NCBI GenBank assembly: GCA_035263125.1
Contig: DATFRP010000227.1
Coordinates: forward strand, 1-64,000
From: Gp6-AA40 sp035263125
Lineage (GTDB): Bacteria; Acidobacteriota; Vicinamibacteria; Vicinamibacterales; UBA2999
Direction of reading: 5' to 3'
DNA length: 64,000 nucleotides
A model generated the notes under the pieces. That model saw nothing but the letters and a program-made list of their open reading frames with translations. It was not told the DNA's origin and did no database searches. Numbering within the stretch: position 1 is the stretch's first letter; each line of letters begins with the position of its first letter. The position numbers were made by a program, and so were the translations under genes. Below, piece after piece: positions 1 through 9,750 of this stretch.

Positions 1-1
1 C

Positions 2-1846
2 ATGTGCGGAATCATTGGCTACGTTGGTTCGAAACCGGTGCTGCCCGTCCTGCTCGACGGCCTGCGCCGTATGGAGTATCGCGGTTACGACTCCGCTGGC
101 GTGGCACTGCTCTCGCCAGAAGGGATCAGTCTTCGACGGGCCGCCGGAAAGCTTGCGAATCTCGAGGACTCGCTGCGCGCGGATCCGGTCGACGGCGTCT
201 ACGGCATCGGTCACACACGCTGGGCCACCCATGGCCGTCCCACGGAAGAGAACGCGCATCCCCACCGTGACTGCACCGGACGCATCGTGGTGGTGCACAA
301 CGGCATCATCGAGAACTATCTCGAGCTGAAACACGAGCTGCGCGAACAGGGACACATCTTCAGCACGGAAACCGACACCGAGATCGTCGCGCATCTGGTC
401 GAGCGCGAGATGCGTGACGACGGTCTGGAGAACGCCGTCCGCCGCGCGCTCACGTACATGCGCGGCATGTTCGCGATCGTGCTGGTCTCGGTGGAGGACC
501 CGGAGAAGATCGTCGCCGTGCGCAATGGCCCGCCCATCGTGATCGGGCTGGGCCAGGACGAGTTCTTCGTCGCCTCGGACATTCCCGCGATCCTGAGCCA
601 CACCCGCGACGTCGTGTTCCTGGGCGACGAGGAGATGGCCGTGATCACACGGTCGGGCGTGCAGTTCACTGACTACTTCGGGCGGGCCGTCTCGAAGACC
701 ACGCAGCGGGTGCTGTGGGATCCGATCGCCGCCGAAAAAGGCGGGCACAAGCACTTCATGCTCAAGGAGATCTTCGAGCAGCCGACAGCGGCGCGCGACA
801 CGATCCTGGGGCGTGTGTCGCTCGACAGCGGCAAGATCTTTCTCGAGGATTTGAATATCTCGGACGCGACCATACGCGCGCTGCAGAAGGTCACGATCAT
901 CGCGTGCGGGACGTCGTGGCATGCCGGCCTGGTCGGCAAGTACCTCATTGAATCGCTCGCGCAGGTCCCGGTCGAAGTCGATTACGGCTCGGAGTATCGC
1001 TATCGCAGCCCGATTGTCGGGCCGAACGAGCTCGCCGTCGTCATCACGCAGTCCGGCGAGACGGCCGATACGCTTGCCGCGCTCCGGGAAGCGAAACGAC
1101 GAGGCGCCAGCAGCATCGCCATCTGCAACGTGGTGGGCAGCATGGCCACACGCGAGGCCGACGGGACCGTCTACACACATGCCGGCCCCGAGATTGGCGT
1201 CGCCTCGACAAAGGCGTTCACATCGCAGTTGGTCGCGCTGCACCTGCTCGCACTGCACCTGGCCCAGGTCCGCGGGACGCTCAGTTCGTCGGCGATGCGT
1301 GGACATATCGAAGACCTGCTTCACATCCCGCACATCATCGAGCAGGCGATCAAAGCGGCGACCGCGATGGAGAAGGTCGCCGAGCGGTTCCACGCGCGGA
1401 CCGATTTTCTATTTCTGGGCCGCGGTATCAACTACCCGATCGCGCTCGAGGGTGCCCTCAAGCTGAAGGAGATCTCGTACATTCACGCGGAAGGGTATCC
1501 GGCCGGCGAGATGAAACACGGTCCGATCGCACTCATCGACGAACGCATGCCGGTGGTGGCCATCGCCCCTGATGATGCGGTGTTCGAGAAGATGATCGGC
1601 AACGTGCAAGAGGCCAAGGCACGAGGCGGCTCCGTGATCGCGATCACGAGCGCCGGAGACGAGCGCATGGCCTCCGTGCTCGACTCGGCGCATCACGTCA
1701 TCCTGGCGATGCCTCGGACGTCGCCGCTGCTCACCCCGATCGTGATGACCATCCCCTTGCAATTGCTCGCGTACTACATCGCGGTGCGACGCGGGTGCGA
1801 CGTCGATCAGCCGAGGAATCTCGCCAAGAGCGTGACGGTAGAATAG
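2..1846 (+). CDS. glmS: Glutamine--fructose-6-phosphate aminotransferase (isomerizing)
   Basis: Makes glucosamine-6-phosphate from fructose-6-phosphate and glutamine, the entry step to UDP-GlcNAc for peptidoglycan and LPS. The protein starts MCGIIGYVG, so the N-terminal nucleophile Cys2 is present and the gene is complete although only one base precedes it. A class II glutaminase domain fills roughly residues 2-220, followed by two SIS sugar-isomerase domains (about 285-430 and 455-600) with the SGETADT phosphosugar loop and the STKAFTSQ stretch. It ends with the family-typical KSVTVE tail. The length of 614 aa is normal for GlmS. Its ribosome binding site and promoter lie outside the window. 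It is followed after 6 bp by the helicase gene, so the two are probably cotranscribed. Confidence 0.97.
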   Translation: MCGIIGYVGSKPVLPVLLDGLRRMEYRGYDSAGVALLSPEGISLRRAAGKLANLEDSLRADPVDGVYGIGHTRWATHGRPTEENAHPHRDCTGRIVVVHNGIIENYLELKHELREQGHIFSTETDTEIVAHLVEREMRDDGLENAVRRALTYMRGMFAIVLVSVEDPEKIVAVRNGPPIVIGLGQDEFFVASDIPAILSHTRDVVFLGDEEMAVITRSGVQFTDYFGRAVSKTTQRVLWDPIAAEKGGHKHFMLKEIFEQPTAARDTILGRVSLDSGKIFLEDLNISDATIRALQKVTIIACGTSWHAGLVGKYLIESLAQVPVEVDYGSEYRYRSPIVGPNELAVVITQSGETADTLAALREAKRRGASSIAICNVVGSMATREADGTVYTHAGPEIGVASTKAFTSQLVALHLLALHLAQVRGTLSSSAMRGHIEDLLHIPHIIEQAIKAATAMEKVAERFHARTDFLFLGRGINYPIALEGALKLKEISYIHAEGYPAGEMKHGPIALIDERMPVVAIAPDDAVFEKMIGNVQEAKARGGSVIAITSAGDERMASVLDSAHHVILAMPRTSPLLTPIVMTIPLQLLAYYIAVRRGCDVDQPRNLAKSVTVE

Positions 1847-1852
1847 AGAGGA

Positions 1853-4156
1853 GTGGATCTCCTCTCTTCCCTGAACCCCGAGCAGCGGTCAGCAGTACTT
1901 CAGACGGACGGGCCCGTTCTCATCCTCGCGGGCGCCGGCTCGGGGAAGACGCGTGTCATCGCGCATCGCATCGCGTATCTCGTCAGCAACGGTCTGGCCG
2001 AACCCGATCGGGTCCTCGCGGTTACCTTCACGAACAAGGCGGCCGAAGAGATGCGCTCTCGCGTCGAAGCGCTGCTCGCCCCTCGGCAAACTCAGGGCGA
2101 CCCTGAGCGGGGTCGCGGCGCCGGCGTCGATTCCCGCCAGATGTGGATCTCCACGTTCCACGCTCTGTGCGCACGCCTGCTCCGCCGCGAAGGCCCTCAT
2201 GTGGGACTGTCGCGCGACTTCGTCATCTACGACTCGAGCGACCAGCTCAGTGTGATGAAGCAGGCGCTCAAGGAGCTCGGTCTCGACGATGCCACGGTCC
2301 AGCCGCGTGCGGCGCTGTCGCGCATCAGCCATGCGAAGAATCGGATGGAGGGCCCCGATGCCTTCGGAGCCGGATGGGACTTCCGCGCCGAGCAGATGAA
2401 GAAGCTCTACGCGCTCTACACACGGGCGCTGAAAGACGCGAATGCCCTCGATTTCGACGACCTGCTGCTGAAGACGGTCGAGCTGTTCGAAACCTCGGAG
2501 AGCATTCGCGACCGCTACAGCTTCAAGTTCCGGTATGTGATGGTCGACGAGTATCAGGACACGAACCGGCCACAGTACATGCTCGTGCGGCGTCTCGCGG
2601 CCAGACATCGGAACCTCTGTGTAGTGGGAGATCCCGATCAGTCGATCTATCGATGGCGTGGCGCCGACCTCCGGAACATTCTTGATTTCGAGCACGATTT
2701 CCCGGAAGCGACGATCGTCAAGCTCGAACGGAATTACCGCTCGACGCAGGTCATTCTCGACGCAGCGTCGGCGGTCATCTCGCAAAACCGCAACCGAAAA
2801 GAGAAGCGTCTCTACACCGAGACTGCCGGTGGCGCGAGCGTCCTGTACTACCGCGCCGGTGACGACCTGGACGAAGCCGAATTCATCGCCCGCAACGCGA
2901 GCGCCGCGATCCGCGAGCCAGACTCCACCGTCGCCATCCTGTATCGCACCAACGCCCAGTCGCGGACGCTTGAAGACGCACTCCGTCGTGGCGGCACTGC
3001 GTATCGAATCATCGGCGGCGTGCGGTTCTACGAACGGAAGGAAATCAAGGACGCCCTGGCCTATTTGAAAGTCGTCCTGAATCCGGTCGACGACGTGAGC
3101 CTGCGTCGCATCATCAACGTCCCTGCCCGCGGCATCGGCAAAGGCGTGATGGAGGCGCTCGAAGCCGTGGAAGTGCCGCCGGATACGGCGCCGCCACTGT
3201 TTGCGGGTCTCGGCGACCCGGCAGCAGGCCGATCGTTGTGGGCAAAGATCGAGCACGTCGTGCGCACGCGCGCGCTCACAGCCCGTGCGATCACGTCCCT
3301 CTCGACGTTTCGTGATCTCGTGCGCGGCATGCGGGAAATGATCGAGCACGAATCGGTCGCGATTGCGCTCGGGAAGGTTCTGGATCAGAGCGGCTATCTA
3401 CAGGACCTCCGTGAAGAACGGAGTGAGGAAGCGGAGGGGCGCATCGAGAACCTGGCGGAACTCGTCTCGGCCGCACGCGAGTTCGAGGCGCGCACGACCG
3501 AACCGACGCTCGCCGCCTTCGTCGACCAGCTCTCCCTCCTGTCGGACGCGGACGAAGAAGCGGGGTCTCGCGCGGCCCGGGTCCTGATGATGACGATGCA
3601 CAGCGCCAAGGGCCTCGAATTCCCGGTCGTGGTCATCAGCGGGCTCGAAGAAGGGCTGTTCCCGCATTCGCGCTCGAGCGAGGACGAGGCGGAGCTCGAG
3701 GAAGAGCGGCGACTCTGCTACGTGGGCATCACGCGTGCCCAGCGGCGACTCGTGCTGACGTCCGCGGCGCGGCGTCGAGTCTTCGGCGACTATCAGTCGA
3801 CGGAGCCCTCACGATTCGTCGAAGAGATTCCCGCGACCTTGATCGAAGAGGTGCCGTCCGCGTACGTGTCATCGCAACGTTCGTTCTCGCAGTTCCGGGA
3901 CAGCTCTCCGCGCGGCGGCAGCTACCGCGGCCGCGTTCGCGAAGAGCCGGTCTATGCGTACGAGAACGAAGACCAGTCGCAGTGGGCGGGGCTCAGACCT
4001 GGTCTGCGCGTCAAGCACGCGCAATTCGGCGTCGGCACCGTCGTCACCGTCGAACCGCTCGACGACGACCTGAAGCTCGTGGTCCGATTCAACTCCGTGG
4101 GACAGAAGACGCTCCGGGCGAAGTTCGCGCGGCTGGAGCTCGCTGCAGGCGCGTAA
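1853..4156 (+). CDS. pcrA: PcrA/UvrD-type superfamily 1A DNA helicase
   Basis: ATP-dependent 3'-5' DNA helicase acting in nucleotide excision repair and removal of stalled complexes. GTG start at 1853 is preceded by GAGAGGAG, a strong ribosome binding site that overlaps the glmS stop region. Helicase motifs are in order: Walker A AGAGSGKT near residues 26-33, VDEYQDTN (motif II), DPDQSIYRWRGAD (motif III), and VGITRAQRRL near the end of the motor. The last 50 residues (GLRPGLRVKHAQFGVG onward) look like the Tudor-like RNA-polymerase-binding tail of PcrA rather than the E. coli UvrD tail, hence the symbol. 767 aa is usual. The 3' end overlaps the convergent lipoprotein gene by 68 bp. Confidence 0.95.
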   Translation: MDLLSSLNPEQRSAVLQTDGPVLILAGAGSGKTRVIAHRIAYLVSNGLAEPDRVLAVTFTNKAAEEMRSRVEALLAPRQTQGDPERGRGAGVDSRQMWISTFHALCARLLRREGPHVGLSRDFVIYDSSDQLSVMKQALKELGLDDATVQPRAALSRISHAKNRMEGPDAFGAGWDFRAEQMKKLYALYTRALKDANALDFDDLLLKTVELFETSESIRDRYSFKFRYVMVDEYQDTNRPQYMLVRRLAARHRNLCVVGDPDQSIYRWRGADLRNILDFEHDFPEATIVKLERNYRSTQVILDAASAVISQNRNRKEKRLYTETAGGASVLYYRAGDDLDEAEFIARNASAAIREPDSTVAILYRTNAQSRTLEDALRRGGTAYRIIGGVRFYERKEIKDALAYLKVVLNPVDDVSLRRIINVPARGIGKGVMEALEAVEVPPDTAPPLFAGLGDPAAGRSLWAKIEHVVRTRALTARAITSLSTFRDLVRGMREMIEHESVAIALGKVLDQSGYLQDLREERSEEAEGRIENLAELVSAAREFEARTTEPTLAAFVDQLSLLSDADEEAGSRAARVLMMTMHSAKGLEFPVVVISGLEEGLFPHSRSSEDEAELEEERRLCYVGITRAQRRLVLTSAARRRVFGDYQSTEPSRFVEEIPATLIEEVPSAYVSSQRSFSQFRDSSPRGGSYRGRVREEPVYAYENEDQSQWAGLRPGLRVKHAQFGVGTVVTVEPLDDDLKLVVRFNSVGQKTLRAKFARLELAAGA

Positions 4157-4613
4157 CGATCCATCGGCCGTCGAGCGTGGAATTCCCACGCGTGCCGATC
4201 GCCCGCTCGAGCGTGACACGCAGCACCTCCGGCGCAATCGCCCCGTCCGACATCCGCACGTTCGCCTGGACGGTCACATCTCTGCTGATCATCTCCACAG
4301 ACATGCCCGTCAGCGTCACATCTTCGCCGGTCGGGGCACTCAGACTTCTGATGGCGGGTTCGCGCCGTGCATCCGTCAGGGGAGCACGCTGTTCGGCGCC
4401 CCACCCTGTGATCGTGAACGTCTGGATGCTGCCGTCCGTGCGCGGATTGAGCGTGACGGTGGCGAAGCGATCGAGCAGCGTACTGTCCAGCGCGCGGGAC
4501 GCTTCGAAAAATCGGGCCAGCACCTGTTCTTCGGGTCTCGGGGCACACGCAGCGACCAGACACAGGGTCGCCAGACCGGCGGCGACGGCGATTCGTCGGC
4601 CGCCGTAGACCAC
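4089..4613 (-). CDS. Small putative lipoprotein of unknown function
   Basis: A 174-residue protein with a signal peptide ending in a lipobox, LVAAC, so the cysteine near residue 23 is probably lipidated and the protein membrane-anchored in the periplasm. The rest is a small soluble domain without a motif I recognise (stretches ASRALDSTLLDRFATVTL and GRWIVTRL suggest an NTF2-like or SnoaL-like fold, which is a guess). GTG start directly abuts the gyrA stop codon (TAAGTG on the minus strand), so translation is probably coupled to gyrA. The 3' end runs 68 bp into the convergent pcrA gene; its last 20 or so residues are therefore antisense to the PcrA Tudor tail. Confidence 0.65.
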   Translation of the reverse strand: MVYGGRRIAVAAGLATLCLVAACAPRPEEQVLARFFEASRALDSTLLDRFATVTLNPRTDGSIQTFTITGWGAEQRAPLTDARREPAIRSLSAPTGEDVTLTGMSVEMISRDVTVQANVRMSDGAIAPEVLRVTLERAIGTRGNSTLDGRWIVTRLQRAPAARTSPGASSVPRS

Positions 4614-7073
4614 TTACTCTTCGTCTTTCTCGGCGAGCCGCGCGATCGACACCGCGCGATCCTCGCCTTCGATGTCGATGAGGCGCACGCCCTGCGTCGC
4701 GCGGCCGATGATGCGAATCGCGCTCGAGGCCATGCGAAGAATCTTGCCCTGCTGGGTGATCAGCATGAGCTCGTCCTCGTTGCTGACCTGCGACACGCCG
4801 ATGACCTTGCCGTTGCGCTCGCTGGTCTGGATGTTGATGATGCCGATGCCGCCGCGCGACTGCACGCGATATGCGTCGAGCTCGGTGCGCTTGCCGTAGC
4901 CCTGCTCGGTCACGGAGAGAATCGTTCCACCCGGAACGAGCACCTCCATCGCGACGACTTCGTCATCATCGCGCAGTGAGATGCCGCGGACCCCATACGC
5001 GCTACGCCCCATCGGTCGGACGTCGGTTTCGGGGAAGCGAATCGCCATCCCGTTTCTCGTGCCGATCAGTACTTCGCCGTTTCCGTCGGCGACGCGGGCC
5101 GCAATCACAGCGTCGCCTTCGTCCACGCCCATCGCGATGATGCCGCCGGCGCGCGGATTGCTGAACGCGCTGAGCACGGTCTTCTTGATGACGCCCCGCC
5201 TCGTGCCCATCACGATGTACTTGTTCTCCTCGAACTCCTTGACCGCCAGGAGCGCGGCGATGCGCTCGCCTTCTTCCATCGACACGAGGTTGGCAATTGC
5301 TTTGCCTCGTCCGTCCGGACCGACATCCGGGACCTCGTGCACCTTGAGCCAGTACGCACGCCCGCGATCCGAGAAAATCATGATGTAGGCGTGCGTCGAC
5401 GCAACGAAGAGATGGCTGACGAAATCCTCTTCGCGCGTGCGCATCCCGATGCGGCCCTTGCCGCCGCGCCGCTGATTGCGGTAGTTCGTAATCGCGGTGC
5501 GCTTGATGTAGCCGGTGTTGCTCACCGTAATCGCCATGTCCTCTTCGGCGATCAGGTCTTCGACGCGGAACTCGCCTTCCTCCGCGAGGATCTCCGTGCG
5601 TCGATCGTTGCCGTACTTCTGCTGAATGGCACGCAACTCCTCGACGACGATCTGCATCAACAGCCGCTCGCTGCCGAGGATTGCCAGCAGCCGCTCGATC
5701 TGCTTGAGCAGCTCGGCCAGCTCGTCGAGGATCTTCTGGCGCTCGAGTCCGGTGAGGCGCTGGAGCTGCATGTCGAGAATGGCCTGGGCCTGGATCTGCG
5801 TCAGGCCGAACTGCGTGATGAGGCCTTCACGTGCCTCACCAGGATTGCGCGACGCGCGAATGAGCGTGATCACCGCGTCCAAATGATCGAGCGCGATCTT
5901 GAGGCCCTCGAGGATGTGTCGACGCGCCTCCGCTTTCCGCAGCTCGAACTCCGTTCGGCGCCGAACGACTTCGCGGCGGAACTCGACGAAGCTCTCGATC
6001 AGTTCGAGGAGTGACAGCACCTTCGGCCGGCCGCCGACGATGGCGAGCATGATGATGCCGAAGCTGCTCTGCAACTGCGTGTGCTTGTAGAGATTGTTGA
6101 GGATGACGTCCGACACCTCGCCCCGTTTCAGGTCGATGACGATGCGCATGCCGTCGCGATCGGATTCGTCGCGGATGTCCGAGATGCCCTCAATCGTCTT
6201 CTGGTTGACGAGGTCAGCGATCTGCTCGATCAGACGCTTCTTGTTGACCTGATACGGAATCGCCGAGACGACGATCGAGGCGCGATCGCCTTTCTTCGAC
6301 ATCTCGGTCTCGGCCTTGGCGCGCATGATCACGCTGCCGCGACCAGTGAGGTACGCCTGCTGAATGCCGTGCCGGCCGACGATGAAGCCGCCGGTCGGGA
6401 AGTCGGGCCCGGGTACGAGCTCGAGCAGTTTGCGCTGCTTCTCGGGCAGTGACGGGGGCGCGTCGGACTGGGCGCTCTCGATTGTCCAGACCACGGCCTC
6501 GATCACCTCGCGCATGTTGTGCGGGGGGACGTTCGTCGCCATGCCGACGGCGATGCCAGCGGATCCATTGACCAGGAGATTCGGGAACGGAGACGGCAGA
6601 ACCGTCGGTTCTTCGGTGGTCTCGTCGTAGTTGGCGGTAAAGTCGACGGTCTCTTTGTCGAGATCCGTCATCATCTCGTCGCCGAGCGCGTCGAGCCGCG
6701 CCTCGGTGTATCGCATCGCCGCCGGCGGATCGCCATCGATCGATCCGAAGTTGCCCTGTCCGTCGACGAGCGGCTCGCGCATGTTGAAGTCCTGCGCCAG
6801 CCGGACGAGCGTGTCGTAGATCGACGCGTCGCCATGCGGGTGGAAGTTCCCCATCACCTCGCCGACGATCTTGGCGCACTTGCGGTAGCCGCGCGTCGAC
6901 GACAGGCCCATCGTCTTCATGCCGTACAGCACGCGCCGATGCGCCGGTTTGAGGCCGTCCCGTACGTCGGGCAGCGCTCGCCCGATGATTACGCTCATGG
7001 CGTAATCCATGTACGAGCGCTTCATCTCGTCTTCGATGTTGACCGGGATGCGATTGGTGGTTGGTGTCGTCAT
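4614..7073 (-). CDS. gyrA: DNA gyrase subunit A
   Basis: Breakage-reunion subunit of gyrase, which introduces negative supercoils with GyrB. The catalytic tyrosine is Tyr122 in AAMRYTEARL, the same number as in E. coli. The DNA-wrapping C-terminal domain carries the GyrA box QRRGGKG (around residues 540-550), which separates it from ParC. 819 aa is typical. In the quinolone-resistance region HPHGDASIYDT, position 83 is Ala and 84 is Ser, whereas E. coli has Ser83 and Ala84; Asp87 is kept. ATG start, 67 bp after gyrB on the same strand, with a strong palindrome in the gap; followed immediately by a lipoprotein gene. Confidence 0.98.
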   Translation of the reverse strand: MTTPTTNRIPVNIEDEMKRSYMDYAMSVIIGRALPDVRDGLKPAHRRVLYGMKTMGLSSTRGYRKCAKIVGEVMGNFHPHGDASIYDTLVRLAQDFNMREPLVDGQGNFGSIDGDPPAAMRYTEARLDALGDEMMTDLDKETVDFTANYDETTEEPTVLPSPFPNLLVNGSAGIAVGMATNVPPHNMREVIEAVVWTIESAQSDAPPSLPEKQRKLLELVPGPDFPTGGFIVGRHGIQQAYLTGRGSVIMRAKAETEMSKKGDRASIVVSAIPYQVNKKRLIEQIADLVNQKTIEGISDIRDESDRDGMRIVIDLKRGEVSDVILNNLYKHTQLQSSFGIIMLAIVGGRPKVLSLLELIESFVEFRREVVRRRTEFELRKAEARRHILEGLKIALDHLDAVITLIRASRNPGEAREGLITQFGLTQIQAQAILDMQLQRLTGLERQKILDELAELLKQIERLLAILGSERLLMQIVVEELRAIQQKYGNDRRTEILAEEGEFRVEDLIAEEDMAITVSNTGYIKRTAITNYRNQRRGGKGRIGMRTREEDFVSHLFVASTHAYIMIFSDRGRAYWLKVHEVPDVGPDGRGKAIANLVSMEEGERIAALLAVKEFEENKYIVMGTRRGVIKKTVLSAFSNPRAGGIIAMGVDEGDAVIAARVADGNGEVLIGTRNGMAIRFPETDVRPMGRSAYGVRGISLRDDDEVVAMEVLVPGGTILSVTEQGYGKRTELDAYRVQSRGGIGIINIQTSERNGKVIGVSQVSNEDELMLITQQGKILRMASSAIRIIGRATQGVRLIDIEGEDRAVSIARLAEKDEE

Positions 7074-7083
7074 GAATCTCGCA

Positions 7084-7103
7084 GGGCCGCCTGAAGGCGG
7101 CCC
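7084..7103. repeat. Perfect 8-bp hairpin in the gyrB-gyrA gap (REP-like)
   Basis: GGGCCGCC, loop TGAA, GGCGGCCC. Read on the minus strand it follows TACGTAGG and lies between the gyrB stop and the gyrA start. There is no T tract, so a classic intrinsic terminator is unlikely. The TAGGGGC...GGCCC shape resembles dispersed REP-type palindromes and a second, longer palindrome with a GTAGGGAC edge at 47926-47975. It could also limit read-through or protect the upstream mRNA end. Confidence 0.55.
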
Positions 7104-7140
7104 CTACGTACGCGTTCGGCGAGATGCGCCGGCGCGCGTG

Positions 7141-9717
7141 TTACACGTCAAGGTTCTTGACGTCGAGCGCGTTGTCTTCGATGAACTTGCGGCGGGGCTC
7201 GACCTGATCACCCATCAACGTGGTGAACATCTGATCGGCCTCCGCGTGGTCTTCGGCACGAACCTGCAGGAGCGTGCGATTCTCCGGATCCATCGTGGTC
7301 GTCCACAACGTATCCGGATTCATTTCGCCGAGACCCTTGTAGCGATTGAACGTGATTCCCTTCCGGCCGGCGGTCAGGAAGAACTCGACGAACTCGTCGA
7401 TGCTGTGAAGCGTGGCGTCGGGCTCTTTCCGCGCGCGTGCTGCCACGGCCTGGGGCTCGGGCGGTGCCGCCTCCGCGGCTTCGCCGTCCGACGGCGAGGC
7501 CTCGACCGGTTCTTCGTCCCGCGGCGTCTCACCGGTGGCGACGACGACCGGGAACTTCAGATCCTGAATCTCGCGATACGACGACGTGAGCGTCCGGTAC
7601 TCGCCGGAGGCGAGGAATTCGACGCCGATCTCGAACCGTCGCGGGTAGCCCTGCGATCGGTCCTCGATCATCAACTCGAACACGTTGTGCTCGTCGTCGC
7701 GCATTACCGAGACGGTGCGCGTCGGCGTCGTCATGCGCGCGGCGATCACGTCCAGCCGCTCGCGCTGTTCGAAGAACGACTTGTCACGCGCGTCGAACTC
7801 GAGCAGCGCTGACACAATCGACGGCGGATGCCCACGACGCGTGATGTGCTGCAGCAGCCTGCGGTAGGCAGTCGCTCGCTGCAGTTGTCGCTCCAGGACA
7901 TCGCCAAACAGCTGCGACCCGTCGGCCAGGCGTACCACCCGCGATTCGACGGCGCGGCGGAAGACGTAGGCTTCGAGCTCCTGCTCGTTCTTGATGTAGG
8001 TCTCGCTGCGTCCCCGCTTGGCGCGGAACAGCGGCGGCTGCGCGATATAGACGTAGCCGCGATCGATCAGCTGCGGCATCTGACGATAGAAGAACGTCAG
8101 CAGCAGCGTCCGGATGTGCGAGCCGTCCACATCGGCGTCGGTCATGATGATGATGCGGTGATACCGCACCTTCTCGGCATCGAAGTCCTCGCTGCCAATC
8201 CCGGTGCCGAGCGCGGCGATCATCGTCTTGATCTCGTCGCTGCTCAACATCTTGTCGAATCGCGCTTTTTCGACGTTCAGGATCTTGCCTTTGATCGGGA
8301 GGATTGCCTGGAATCGACGATCGCGCCCCTGCTTGGCCGAGCCGCCGGCCGACTCACCTTCGACGATGTAGATCTCACTCAGCGCGGGGTCGCGCTCCTG
8401 GCAGTCCGCGAGCTTGCCGGGAAGACTGCTTCCGTCAAGGGCGCCCTTCCGGCGCACGAGATCCCTGGCTTTCCGAGCAGCTTCACGTGCCCGGGCCGCA
8501 TCGACCGCTTTACCGATGATCCGCTTGGCGACGGCGGGATTCTCTTCGAGAAACTGGCCCAGCTTGTCGTTGACGATTGCTTCGACGATCCCTTTGACCT
8601 CGGTGTTGCCAAGCTTGGTCTTGGTCTGACCTTCGAACTGCGGCCGCGGGATCTTGACGCTGACGACGCCGGTGAGCCCCTCGCGGATGTCGTCGCCGCT
8701 GATGTTCGCGTCCTTCAGATCCTTCGCGAGATTGTTCTTGACCGCGTAGGCGTTGATCGTCCGGGTGAGCGCGGCCCTGAACCCGGAGAGGTGAGTCCCG
8801 CCTTCGTGGGTGTTGATGTTGTTCGCAAAGGTGAACACCATCTCCGAGTACGCATCGTTCCACTGCAGGGCGATCTCGGCGTCGATGCCGTCCTTCTCGC
8901 CCTTCATGAAGATCGGGCGCTCGTTGACGACCGCCTTGTTCTTGTTCAGATGCGTGACGAATGAGACGATGCCGCCTTCGTACTGGAAGCGGTGGCTCTT
9001 GCCGTCGCGCTCGTCATCAATCGTGATGAGGATGCCGCCATTGAGAAACGCCAGCTCACGCAAGCGCTGGGCGAGCGTGTCGAAGCTGTACTCGGTGGTC
9101 TCGAAGATCTGTGCGTCGGGCTTGAACGACACCTTTGTCCCACGCCGCTGCGTGGTACCGGTGATCTCGAGATCGCCCAGCGGGGTACCGCGCTCGTAGC
9201 TTTGCTGGTACACCTGGCCGTTCCGCCAGATCTCCAGGTCGAGCCGCTCCGAGAGCGCGTTGACCACGGACACACCGACGCCGTGCAGACCGCCCGACAC
9301 CTTGTAGCTGTCGTTGTCGAACTTGCCGCCGGCGTGAAGCATCGTGAGGACGACCTCGGCCGCGGACTTGCCGCTCGCATGCCGATCGACCGGAATGCCA
9401 CGGCCGTTGTCGACGACAGTAATCGAGTTATCGATGTGAATCGTGACGTTCACCTGATCGCAGAAGCCGGCGAGCGCTTCGTCGATCGAGTTGTCGACGA
9501 TTTCGTACACGAGGTGATGCAGACCAGGCGCACCGGTCGACCCGATGTACATGGCTGGACGCTTGCGGACCGCCTCAAGGCCTTCAAGCACCTTGATCTT
9601 GTCCGCGCCGTAATCCTCGACTGCTCCGTTGCCGTTCGGTCCAGCGTGCGCAGGCGTGTCGCTGCCTGCCGGCTGGCCCTCGGGCTCATCGGCGTGCTGG
9701 TCTGCCAAATGATTCAC
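7141..9717 (-). CDS. gyrB: DNA gyrase subunit B
   Basis: ATPase subunit of gyrase. A GHKL ATPase domain is at the N-terminus (EIVDNSIDEALAG, DNGRGIPVD, GGLHGVGVSVVNALS), followed by a transducer domain and a Toprim domain with EGESAGGSAKQGRDR and DADVDGSHIRTLLLTFFYR. The C-terminal tail PRRKFIEDNALDV is standard. At 858 aa it is longer than Gram-positive GyrB: about 200 residues are inserted between the Toprim domain and the tail, as in E. coli. Within this insert there is an extra acidic, Ala/Pro/Glu-rich stretch near residues 715-750 that looks disordered. Some 35 nonconserved residues precede the conserved start. The stop lies 67 bp before gyrA. Confidence 0.98.
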   Translation of the reverse strand: MNHLADQHADEPEGQPAGSDTPAHAGPNGNGAVEDYGADKIKVLEGLEAVRKRPAMYIGSTGAPGLHHLVYEIVDNSIDEALAGFCDQVNVTIHIDNSITVVDNGRGIPVDRHASGKSAAEVVLTMLHAGGKFDNDSYKVSGGLHGVGVSVVNALSERLDLEIWRNGQVYQQSYERGTPLGDLEITGTTQRRGTKVSFKPDAQIFETTEYSFDTLAQRLRELAFLNGGILITIDDERDGKSHRFQYEGGIVSFVTHLNKNKAVVNERPIFMKGEKDGIDAEIALQWNDAYSEMVFTFANNINTHEGGTHLSGFRAALTRTINAYAVKNNLAKDLKDANISGDDIREGLTGVVSVKIPRPQFEGQTKTKLGNTEVKGIVEAIVNDKLGQFLEENPAVAKRIIGKAVDAARAREAARKARDLVRRKGALDGSSLPGKLADCQERDPALSEIYIVEGESAGGSAKQGRDRRFQAILPIKGKILNVEKARFDKMLSSDEIKTMIAALGTGIGSEDFDAEKVRYHRIIIMTDADVDGSHIRTLLLTFFYRQMPQLIDRGYVYIAQPPLFRAKRGRSETYIKNEQELEAYVFRRAVESRVVRLADGSQLFGDVLERQLQRATAYRRLLQHITRRGHPPSIVSALLEFDARDKSFFEQRERLDVIAARMTTPTRTVSVMRDDEHNVFELMIEDRSQGYPRRFEIGVEFLASGEYRTLTSSYREIQDLKFPVVVATGETPRDEEPVEASPSDGEAAEAAPPEPQAVAARARKEPDATLHSIDEFVEFFLTAGRKGITFNRYKGLGEMNPDTLWTTTMDPENRTLLQVRAEDHAEADQMFTTLMGDQVEPRRKFIEDNALDVKNLDV

Positions 9718-9750
9718 GTGTGTCCTTCGCTACTCCGACACCTGCCATCG

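Noticed and set aside
1889..3349. 486-codon open frame antisense to pcrA
   Set aside because: Shadow frame in high-GC DNA; the plus-strand helicase is conserved over its whole length and the antisense product resembles nothing.
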